DNA of 64,000 bases from CAWABB01 sp963780165 (lineage in GTDB: Bacteria > Bacteroidota > Ignavibacteria > UBA10030 > UBA6906): positions 2,409,146 through 2,473,145 of the forward strand of contig CAWABB010000001.1 of assembly GCA_963780165.1 (NCBI GenBank). Direction: 5' to 3'. Each line of letters opens with the position of its first letter. The stretch's first letter is position 1. This document shows positions 48,601-58,700 of this stretch, piece after piece. Made by a program: the position numbers and the translations under genes. The notes under the pieces were generated by a model. The model searched no databases, was not told where the DNA came from, and saw nothing but the letters and a program-made list of their open reading frames with translations.

Positions 48601-49100
48601 CCGTCCCCCGCTTTGGAGGGGGGAGGATCATGACAAAGCGTCGGTTCGTTTCTGCGCGATCGTCAGCATTCTGTCATGTATAGTGGGGAAGGAATCGCAC
48701 GCTTCGAGTGCATTTCCGCGCCGAACCTCCAGAAGACGCTCTCTGTTATGAAGTTATCGAGGTCCTGGGGTCCCTCTCAGACCGAATACTCAGCGGCGGT
48801 CAACGGTGACAGCGGAGCCATGTGTCCCAGGACACAACCTTCCATCCCGGCAACTTCCATATTGAGGCAACATTCCATTCGGGGGTACTTCGGATCAGTT
48901 CCTTCCAGGCCGGTCCTCGTTCCCCTCATCGTACGGGTGCATCATTGCGGCGTTTCTCTCTGGCGCGTCTCCGTCCTGTGAGGCTCCTTCTCCCTGGCGG
49001 CCCGTGGCATTGTGGCATACTCGTGCCGGAGCGAAGTGCGGTTCCGGACCAGTTCCGGCTCCGTCCGTCAATACATGGGTTTGTGAAGGGGAAGCTTCCT
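48601..49100. other. intergenic region upstream of the giant surface-protein gene
   Basis: About 800 bp lie between the Cys-rich gene and the giant gene. At the start, CCCCC/GGGGG (48605-48622) can form a hairpin. I see no protein-like frame or RNA gene; the final 300 bp hold the promoter and leader of the giant gene. Confidence 0.5.
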
Positions 49101-49129
49101 TGATTCGGAATTGTGTTTTGTGTAGTTTG
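49101..49129 (+). promoter_or_regulatory. probable promoter of the giant surface-protein operon
   Basis: TTGATT (49101-49106), a 17-bp spacer, and TAGTTT (49124-49129). It would give a leader of about 265 nt before the ATG at 49402. No good ribosome site precedes that ATG. Confidence 0.45.
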
Positions 49130-49401
49130 CCAATGTTCGCTCGCAACACTTCGCATTTCCCTCCCCCCGCCAGGGGATGCGTTCCACCCGTTGCATGCGA
49201 GGCTCTCTCGGCGAACGAATCGCGAGCGCGGTTCGCGGATGCTGTCCTCTCCTTGTTCGCGAGGATGAGATGAGGACCGGCAAGGGCCTGCAAGCAAGAG
49301 CACTCTTGGAATTGCTCGTGGCACCATTGCGCAGGAATCGGTTGGCTGGCTCACCGAACGGACGCGGAGCAAGGGCTATTGATCACCGTCACAAAAGCAC
49401 A

Positions 49402-51645
49402 ATGATCCACCGTCGATTCGTCACATCACTGAGTCTGTTCGCTCTCCTGTTTTTCACAGGGTCGATCGCCCTTGCCCAGGCCACGAAGGTGGTCATTGAG
49501 ACGCTTGACGATGGCACGGGGTTCGCTGTCGCCGACGCGAACCTCACAGCGGGGCAGACGATCACGGTGTATGCGATCGCGCGTGATGATGCCGACGCGT
49601 TCATAGAGAATGTGCAGGTCGACTCCGGCGGCTGGAGCCTGATCAATACCACCGGCGGTGTCGTGGACGGCGACCTCAATCCCGCAGGGAACAGAAGGTC
49701 GGCGACGTTCACCGCGCGCAAGATCGGTTCTGCTCAGATCAACGCCACCGTCCTCCCGCTCACCTCAATTCCTTCCGGTGTCCAGACGGTGATGGCCGGC
49801 GCTCCCGTTCGCGTTGCGGTGGAGACGCAGCCGGACGGAGGAGGGACGGTTGTCCCGACGCAGAGCCTTGCGTCTGGCTCATCATTGACCGGATACGCCA
49901 TCACGCGGGATGCATTCGATAACTTTGTTGCCAATGAGCCAGCCACCTGGACTCTGCAGAACATCACGGGTGGTGTATCGCCGTCGGATTTGACGGCGAG
50001 CGGTGACAACAAGAGCGCACAGTTCTCTGGAGTGCTGGTCGGGACGGCGCAGGTTCAGGCTGACGTCTCGGGCCTGACTTCCGGACTCTCCGGGACGATC
50101 ACCGTGATCCCGGGACTTGCTGCGCAACTCGCATTTGTCCAGCAACCCACCGACGAAGCATCAAGTACGGCAATCGCTCCCGCGGTGACGGTTCATGTCC
50201 TTGATGCCGCGGGCAACCTGAGGACAACGTCCACGCGGAACGTGACGATCTCGCTGGGCGCAAATCCAGGTGGAGGGACGCTGTCCGGGACGCCCTCGGT
50301 GGCGGCAGTGGGTGGAATCGCGACCTTCAGCAATCTGTCGATCGACAAAGTTGGCAACGGGTACACGCTCGTTGCGAGCTCGCCGAATCCTACTCCGCTC
50401 ACGCAGGCGACATCGAGCCCGTTCAACATTACGCCCGGTGCCGCGGCGCAGCTTGTCTTTGTCCAGCAGCCGAGTGCTGTCGCCTCCGGCACACCCATCT
50501 CGCCTGCCATCACTGTTCGTCTCCTGGACGCCGGAGGGAATGTCGTCACGTCGCCTGAGCGGACGGTGACACTGGCGATCGGAACGAACCCGGCCGGCGG
50601 CGCGCTTTCGGGTGCCGTGAGCGTCGCGACTGTCGGCGGCCTCGCCACATTCAGCGACGTCGCGCTCGACAAGGCGGGCACCGGATACACGCTGGTCGCC
50701 AGCTCGCCACTGCCCGGTCCGGCGCTGACGACCGCGACCTCCTCTCCGTTCAATGTCACGTTCGGAACGGCCACCCAGCTTGTCTTCGTCCAGCAGCCGA
50801 CCACTGTCGCGTCTGGAGTGGCGATCAACCCCGCGGTAACCGTCCAGGTCCGGGACGCCGCGGGCAACAATGTCACGTCTCCCGAGCGGAGTGTGACTGT
50901 GGCTCTGGGATCGAATCCGGGCGGCGGGACCCTTTCTGGGACGCTGACCGCTGCGACCGTGAACGGCCTCGCGACATTCAGCACTCTGTCGATCGACAAA
51001 GTCGGCAACGGGTACACGCTTGTTGCGAATTCATCGACCCCGACGCCGCTCACGCAGGCGACATCTTCCGGGTTCAACGTCACGTCGGCAGCCGCCACGC
51101 AACTGGTGTTCTTGCAGCAGCCTGCGAACGGGACCTCCGGGGTGGCCCTCTCGCCCGCAATTACGGTGCAATTGCGCGATGGCGCCGGGAATCCCGTGAC
51201 GTCTCCCGAACGGAATGTGACGATCGCCATCGGAAGCAATCCAAGCGGCGGAGCGCTCTCGGGGACAACGACCGTCGCAACGGTCAACGGCGTTGCGACG
51301 TTCAGCACCCTCTCGCTGGACAAGGTTGGAACTGGGTACACGCTCGTTGCCAGTTCGCCGACCCCGACGCCGCTCACGCAGGCGACATCCTCCGGCTTCA
51401 ATATTGGACCTGGGGCGGCTGCTCAGCTCGCCATCATACAGCAGCCGTCGACCGTCGCGTCGGGAGCGGCGATCAGCCCTGCCGTGACTGTGCAGCTCCG
51501 GGATGCCGCGGGGAACAATGTCACTTCTCCCGAGCGGAATGTGACTGTGGCTCTGGGATCGAATCCGGGCGGCGCGGACCCTATCCGGGACGCTGACCGT
51601 CACCACGGTCAATGGCCTGGCGACATTCAGCACGCTCACCCTTGA
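49402..51645 (+). CDS. giant repeat surface protein, N-terminal part (broken by a frameshift at about 51575)
   Basis: The signal peptide (HRRFVTSLSLFALLFFTGSI, cut near ALAQA) is followed by two A-type Ig-like repeats (about 105 residues each) and four complete B-type repeats of 108-109 residues. A fifth B repeat is cut at GSNPGG. After base 51575 this frame reads unrelated residues and stops at 51645, while the B-repeat pattern continues unbroken in the +1 frame through to 60097. Comparing the copies, one extra C at about 51575 explains the shift. So this is the 5' part of one 3564-residue protein, if the base is removed. It is exported and would be attached by the C-terminal T9SS domain. 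Confidence 0.85.
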   Translation: MIHRRFVTSLSLFALLFFTGSIALAQATKVVIETLDDGTGFAVADANLTAGQTITVYAIARDDADAFIENVQVDSGGWSLINTTGGVVDGDLNPAGNRRSATFTARKIGSAQINATVLPLTSIPSGVQTVMAGAPVRVAVETQPDGGGTVVPTQSLASGSSLTGYAITRDAFDNFVANEPATWTLQNITGGVSPSDLTASGDNKSAQFSGVLVGTAQVQADVSGLTSGLSGTITVIPGLAAQLAFVQQPTDEASSTAIAPAVTVHVLDAAGNLRTTSTRNVTISLGANPGGGTLSGTPSVAAVGGIATFSNLSIDKVGNGYTLVASSPNPTPLTQATSSPFNITPGAAAQLVFVQQPSAVASGTPISPAITVRLLDAGGNVVTSPERTVTLAIGTNPAGGALSGAVSVATVGGLATFSDVALDKAGTGYTLVASSPLPGPALTTATSSPFNVTFGTATQLVFVQQPTTVASGVAINPAVTVQVRDAAGNNVTSPERSVTVALGSNPGGGTLSGTLTAATVNGLATFSTLSIDKVGNGYTLVANSSTPTPLTQATSSGFNVTSAAATQLVFLQQPANGTSGVALSPAITVQLRDGAGNPVTSPERNVTIAIGSNPSGGALSGTTTVATVNGVATFSTLSLDKVGTGYTLVASSPTPTPLTQATSSGFNIGPGAAAQLAIIQQPSTVASGAAISPAVTVQLRDAAGNNVTSPERNVTVALGSNPGGADPIRDADRHHGQWPGDIQHAHP
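49477..50118 (+). repeat. A-type Ig-like repeats A1-A2 (about 105 residues each)
   Basis: Two units of the pattern VxVET..DG.G..VP...LxsG..lT.YAI.RD..dNF..N....W.L.N.TGGV..GDL...G..rSA.F...G.A.I.A. Five more units of the same type occur at 52708-54290, after the B array. Confidence 0.75.
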
Positions 51646-52710
51646 CAAAGTTGGCAGCGGGTACACGCTTGTTGCCAGTTCGCCGACCCCGACGCCGCTC
51701 ACGCAGGCGACATCCTCCGGTTTCACCGTCACGCCTGGAGCGGCCGCGCAACTGGTCATCATTCAGCAACCGACAAATGCGTCCTCCGGAGCCGCAATTG
51801 CTCCGCCTGTCACTGTGCAGTTGCGAGATGCCGCGGGCAACAATGTCACGTCTCCCGAACGGAGCGTGACGCTGGCACTCGGCGCGAATCCGGGTGGTGG
51901 AACCCTTTCCGGGACGCCATCCGTCACCACGGTCAATGGCCTGGCGACATTCAGCACGCTCTCTCTTGACAAAATCGGGAACGGGTACACGCTTGTTGCG
52001 AGTTCGGCCCTCCCGGGTCCCGCGCTTGCGCAGGCCACTTCGACCGGCTTCAACATCACGGCCGGGGCCGCGACGCAGCTTGTGTTCGTGCAGCAGCCGA
52101 ACAGTGCCGTCTCCGGGACCACGATTTCTCCGGCGGTGACAGTCCAGCTCCTGGACGCCGCGGGCAATCTCGTCGCCTCGCCGCCGCGCAACGTGACGGT
52201 CGCATTCGGGGCCAATCCCGGGGGCGGGACGCTCTCGGGCTCCCTGACGGTTGCGAGCGTGAACGGTCTTGCGACTTTCAGCACGCTGTCCGTTGACAAA
52301 GCCGCAGCCGGATACACGCTCGTCGCGAGCTCACCTTTGCCGGGCCCTGCGCTTACGACCGCCACCTCGACTCCATTTACGGTGACCGCCGGCCCGGCAG
52401 CGCAGCTTGCGTTTGTGCAGCAGCCGTCGAACGCGACGTCGGGCGCCACGATCAGTCCTCCTGTGACCGTGCAGCTGCGCGATGCCGCGGGGAATCCCGT
52501 CACGTCGCCCGAGCGCAACATCACGCTCGCCCTCGGCGCGAATCCCGGGGCGGGGATCCTGGCGGGCACGCTGACCCATCTGACGTCCGGCGGAATCGCC
52601 ACGTTCAGCAATCTCTCTATTGACAAGGTTGCGACCGGATACACGCTTGTCGCATCGCTCGCTCCGTTGACCGGAGCGACGTCAACACCGTTCAATATTT
52701 CGGCGGCGAC
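50119..52710 (+). repeat. B-type array: eight tandem repeats of 108-109 residues (about 324 bp)
   Basis: Each unit reads like AAQLxFVQQPxxxxSGxxIxPxVTVQLxDAAGNxVTSPERNVTxAxGxNPxGGxLSGTxxVATVNGLATFSxLSxDKxGxGYTLVASS. Base positions of equivalent codons in units 1 and 2 are exactly 324 bp apart, and units 3 and 5 share a run of over 30 identical bases 648 bp apart, showing recent duplication. The frameshift at 51575 lies in unit 5. Confidence 0.85.
51575..51575 (+). other. one-base insertion (frameshift) in B repeat 5
   Basis: The equivalent stretch in repeat 3 reads GGCGGCGGGACCCT; here it is GGCGGCGCGGACCCT, with an extra C. Both reading frames are free of stop codons on their own side, and no slippery heptamer or downstream pseudoknot is apparent. 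Confidence 0.75.
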
Positions 52711-55700
52711 CGCCACAAAGATCCGCGTTGAGACAGCGGCGGACGGTTCGGGGATCGTCGTTCCGGCGCAAACGCTCCCGTCGGGGTCGGTGCTGACGGT
52801 ATACGCGATCGCCCGCGACGCGGCGGACAACTTCATCGGAAACGTGCCGGCGTCTGCCTGGGTGCTTGACAACCGCACGGGCGGCGTGCTGCCGGGAGAT
52901 CTGGTGGCGGCCGGCGACAGCCGGAGCGCGGTATTGACCGGCCGCATCACCGGCACGGCTCAGATTCGCGCGACCTCCGGAGCGCTGACCCCGGTGACGT
53001 CCGGTATCATTACAGTGATCGCCGGAGCTGCGGCAAGGGTCCGCGTGGAAACCGCGTCGGACGGGACGGGAGCTGTTGTGCCCCCGCAGACGCTGACATC
53101 AGGGTCGTCGCTGACGATGTACTCGGTCAGCCGGGACGCATCCGATAACTTCGTGGCGAACATTGCCGCGACGTGGGACTACCAGAGCGTTACAGGCGGC
53201 GTGGTCCCCGGCGATCTCAATCCTGCAGGCGACGGGAAAAGCGCGGTCTTCGCCGGCAACGCGTCCGGCACGGCACAGATCCGTGCGACGGCAGGGCCGC
53301 TCACGCGTGTGCCGTCCGGCACCATTACCGTCGGCGCCTCGGTGGCAACGAAGATTCAGGTCGAGACGCAACCCGATGGCAGCGGGACGACTGTCCCCGA
53401 TCGGACACTGGCATCCGGTTCGGCCATCACGGTGTACGCCGTGAGCCGCGATGGGTTCAACAATTTCGTCGCCAATATTCCGGGCGTCTGGACGCTCCAG
53501 AATGTCACTGGCGGCGTTGTCGCGGGCGATCTTGTGCCGTCAGGTGACAGTCGGAGCGCTGTCCTGACCGGCAGAGTGGTCGGTAGCGCGCGGATACGCG
53601 CGACGTCGGGCAGCCTGACCCCCACGAATTCGGGCGTCATCACGGTGACCCCGGGGCCGGCGACACAGATCAGAACCGAGACGGCTTCGGACGGCAGCGG
53701 CACGGTCGTGCCCGCGCAGGCGCTGGCATCGGGCGCGACGCTGACGGCGTACGCAATCACGCGCGACGCCTCGGGGAACTTCGTCGGGAACCCGGCCGCG
53801 ACATGGACGCTGCAGGACATCACAGGCGGCGTGCTTCCGGGGGACCTTGACCCGGCGCCGGACAACCGCAGCGCGGTCTTCACGGCCAGGGCGATCGGCA
53901 GCGCAGTCATCCACGCAGCAAGCGGTGTCCTCACTGCCGTGCCTTCAGGGACGCTGACGGTCGGCGTGGGTGCGGCGGCGAAGGTGCGGGTTGAGACTGC
54001 GGCGAACGGCCTGGGCGTGGTGGTGCCGGCGATGACACTTCCGGCGGACAGCGCGATCACGGTCTACGCCGTCAGCAGGGATGCCTCCGACAACTTCATA
54101 GCAAATATCGCGGCCACCTGGGCGCTGCAGGGCAAGACCGGCGCGGTTGTGGACGAGGATCTCATTGCGGCCGGCGACGGCAAGAGCGCGGTCTTCAAAG
54201 CGCGTGGCATCGGAACGGCCCGCATTGCGGCGAGTTCAGATGCGTTGGCTGTTGTGCCGTCAGGCACGATCACGGTTGCCGTCGGGCCCGCACGCAGGCT
54301 CCTGATTACAGGTCCGGCCACCATGACAGCAGGCGTCCCGGGCAATCTGACCATCACTGCCATAGACGGCGGCGGGAATACCGCGACCAGCTACACCGGC
54401 AACAAGAATCTTGTCTTCGGCGGTGCAGATCCATCGCCGAGCCCGTCCGAACCGCCCGAAGTTGTGGACCGGAATGGCAACAGGATTGATTTCGGCGGCG
54501 TGACCGTCATCCGGTTCACGAACGGTGTCTCAACTGTGACATTGGGAACTCCCAACACCAACGGCGTCCTCTATTTATACAGGGCTCAGCAGGCGACCGT
54601 CTCCGTCACCGATGCAGCGTTGCTGATCGGATCTGGCGGCTCGGGCGATCTCAATGTGAGCGTCTCTCCGGGGCCGCTTGGAGGCTTCCAGTTCGTGCTG
54701 GCGACTCCTCAGACGAGCGGCATTGCGTTCCAGGCCGTGAACAATCTCACGGCCCTGGACGACTTCGGGAATATTGCATCCCAGTTCGACGCGACGACCA
54801 ATAATGTGACAATCACGGCGGACTCGCCGCTGGCAGGGGCCGTGACGGGACTTGGCAACACCGGCGGGAACGTCCTCGACCGCTCGACCGATTTCGTGAA
54901 CGGAGTCGTCGATCTCACAGCGTACGGGATGGTGTATGCAGGAAAGACCGGCACCGGGAAATTCACGGCGACGTCCGCCTCAGGGAAGACCGGGTCGTCG
55001 GCAAACGTCCGGGTGGATCCAGGATCGGCGACGAAGCTCGTCATTACCGGGCCTGCCTCCACAACGGCGGGAGATGCTCAGACCATCACCATCACCGCGA
55101 AGGACGCGGCGGGGAATACCGTCTTGGCCTATGATGGCCAAAAGGCCCTCACCTTCGCGGGGGCCAACGCTTCGCCCGATCCAGCAGTGCCTCCCACCGT
55201 CACTGACAACACCAGCACGCCGATCCAGTTCGGACAGGCGATGAACGTCGATTTTGCATCGGGTATCGCAGCGGGCACAATGACGCTCTACCGTGAGGAG
55301 ACGGCGGTGGTCAGCGTGACCGATGGGACGATCGGGTCGTCCAACGGGGACAACCTGACCGTACATGTCGGACGATCCGCTTTCGCGAAGTTCATCCTGG
55401 TCCTTCAGACCCCGCAGTCGAACGCCGTGCCCTTCGCGGGTTCAAATGCGGCGGCGGCGGCGGACGGATTCGGAAACCTTGTCCTCGACTACAACGCTGA
55501 AGCGGACAACGTCGCGTTCTCCACGTCGCTGGCCGGCGCTGTGTCCGGCCTCGGCTCGCTCGGGAACAACGTGCTGAATCAAGCGGCGGATTTCGTGAAC
55601 GGCGTGGCTGACCTGACCGGGAAGCTTACCTACACGGGGACGGCCGGAACGGGGACGTTCACGGCAACCTCCGTGAGCGGGCGTTCCGGGAGCATCGACG

Positions 55701-58700
55701 GCATTCTTGTCTCGAATCCGGTTCCTACGCTTGCCACTCTGGCGCCGACGACGGGCAACAGGACCTCCGTCCTGAACCTCACTCTTACCGGGACGGAGTT
55801 TATTCAGGATGTCACGGCCGTCTCTCTCGGGGAGTCGGTTTCTGTCGACTCGGTCATCGTCGAGAGTCCCGCGAAGCTTCGAGCGGTGGTTAACATTGAT
55901 CGCAGCGCTGTGCTCGGGCCGAGGGATGTGAGCGTGACCAATCCGGGGCCTGGCGGCGGCATTGCCTCGATCTCCGGGGTCTTCACTGTCACCGACATAC
56001 CAACGATTACGGGCGTCTCCCCGCCGAATGCCGTTCGGGGTCAGACGCTGGATCTGACCTTCACCGGGACGAACTTCCAGGAGGGCGTAAGCACGATCGG
56101 GCTTGTGGGCAGCAACATCCTGGTCAACTCCCAGACCGTCCTGAGCGACCGTCAACTGCGCGCCAATGTTACAGTGACGATTGACGCCGCTGACGGCATC
56201 CGCCACTTCACCGTCACCAACGCGGGGCAGTATGGCGGAACGTCGAACGCTATCGCGTTTTCGGTGGGATTGAATCCTGCGCCGACGGTGTTCCGCACGA
56301 GCCCAAGGAATATCGAACGTCTGCGCACCGTCGAGGTGACGGTCACAGGCAACAATTTCTACAGCGGCCTCACCAGCGTCGACCCTGGTCCGGGAGTCCG
56401 GGTCGTTTCGACAACCATCGATTCGGTGACCCGGCTGCGGACGACGCTCCAGGTTGCGGACACTGCGGCCACGGGCCTGCGAGCATTCGCGGTGGTGAAC
56501 GCACCGCCAGGCGGCGGGACTGCGGTGCTCGAGGACGGGCTGATCGTCACGAACCCCCGCCCGTCCATTACGAATCTCGTCCCGCAGAGCGGCAGCCGGC
56601 TCCAGACCGAAGATGTCACGGTCACAGGGACGGACTTCATGGCCGGAGTGACCTCGATTGATTTCGGAGCGGACATCGTTGTCAACAGCCTGACCGTATC
56701 GAGCCCAACCGCACTCTCGGCCTCTGTCAGCATTGCCTCCGGCGCCGCGACCGGGCCGCGTGCAGTGATTGTGAGGAATGCGGAGCCGGGCGGCGGAGCC
56801 GACACGCTCGAGAACGCATTCACGGTCTTTAACCCTGGTGCGCTTCTGACGTCCATGTCGGTGTCCAGCGTGCTGATCGGGAGCCCGGATCTGAACATCC
56901 AGGTGACGGGAGACGCCTTTGTTGCTGAGTCGATCGTGCGCCTGGACTCGCTGGAACTGCTGACAGGCTTCGTAAACACGACGACGCTGAACGCTGTGAT
57001 CCCGGCCGGGGCCCTCGATACCGCGAAGGTCTTTGACGTTCAGGTGGTGAATCCCGGCGCGGGCCAGTCGAACACGCTGCCGTTCACGGCGCTGAATCCC
57101 GTGCCGGCTCTTGCGGCTGTCGCCCCGGATTCAGCGAACAGGCTTGACACCATTCAGGTTGTGCTCCAGGGCTCGGCGATCGTACCTGGATTCACATCGG
57201 TCGTGGTGGATCCGGCTGACGACATCACTGTTTCCGATCTCGTCTGGCCCGATAGCGCACACGTCTCCGCGACGCTGGCGGTCGGCGCCTCCGCGGCCAT
57301 CGGTCCGCGATCCATCAGCCTTTCCACCGTGTCACCCGGCGGCGGGAGCTCGGAGTTTTTGCAGTTCAAGATTGCAGGCAACCCTGTCCCGACGCTGGCG
57401 GCGATTGAGCCGGCTGTCTGTGCACGGCTGGATTCACTGGTGGTCCATCTGGTCGGAACGGACTTCATCGAGGGAATCACATCGGTGGATTTCGGGCCGG
57501 GGATCACGGTCGACAGCCTCGTGGTGGAGAGTACGGAGAGGATGCAGGCCATACTCAAGATCAGTTCGACGGCGCTGACGGGTAGCCGTTCGGTGACAGT
57601 GTCGAACGCAGGTCCGGGAGGCGGGACGTCCAACACGCGCGCCTTCCAGGTGAACAATCCGGTGCCTGAGTTCCACACGATCGCGCCGTCGAACGGGGAG
57701 CAGGGTCAGACGTTTGGGGTCGAGATCAACGGGCGCAGGTTCATCGCAGGCGTGACCACGCTGAACCTGGGGACGGGCATCCTCATTAATTCTGACACGG
57801 TCACAAACGACACGACGATCATCGCCAACATTACCATCAGCTCGACGGCCGGGACGGGCCCGCGCGACCTCCGGGTGTCCAACGGGCCGCCTGGCGGCGG
57901 GGTCTCCATTCTGGTGAACGGTTTCGTGGTGGGCGCGAATCCCGTGCCTGACCTCGTGACCCTGGAGCCTGACTCCGGAGGCCGCACCGCGACGATGGAC
58001 GTGGTGCTCACCGGCACGAATTTCCTGGGCGGCATCACCTCGGTGGAATTCGGCGACGGAATCTTCGTGCAGAATGTCGATGTCGACAGCTCGTCGAGGC
58101 TGACGGCGAGGATCGTGATCGCGCCCGATGCCGCAATCGGGCCGCGGACGGTCACCGTAGTCAACCGGCCGCCGGGCGGCGGACGCGACAGCATACCCGC
58201 AGGCTTCAGGGTTGTCAATCCGCGTCCTGTGCTCACGTCCATAGCGCCCACGTCGGGCATCGTGCAGCAAACGCTGGATATTGTGCTGACGGGTTCCGCA
58301 TTTCTCCCAGGGGTCACGAGTATCGCGTTCGGCGATACGGCGATCCGGATCAACTCGTTCACTGTGGACAGCACGACCGGCATGCATGCTTCGATCACGA
58401 TCGGGGCGAACACTGTGCTGGGGCAGACGCCGGTGACTGTCGTGAACGTGGCACCCGGAGGCGGGGTGTCGGCCGCGAGGGTCTTCACCGTGATCGTGGC
58501 TCCGCCGGACGCGCCCGCGCTCGTGTCGCCGCCCAACGGCTCCACCGATCTGGCCACGTTCCTCACGCTCTCATGGTCGGCGGCGGCCCGCGCTGCGACA
58601 TACCGGGTGGAGGTGTCCACCGGTCCGAGCTTCTCCTCGAAGGTCGTGGACCAGGCGGGGCTGACCGGGACGTCGCTGCAGGTTGGGCCGATTGCAAACA

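Noticed and set aside
51560..51590. Programmed ribosomal frameshift in the giant gene
   Set aside because: No slippery heptamer or shift-prone stop, and comparison with sister repeats shows a plain one-base insertion.
50119..52710. CRISPR array
   Set aside because: The repeats are protein-coding units of about 324 bp with conserved frame, not short repeats with spacers.
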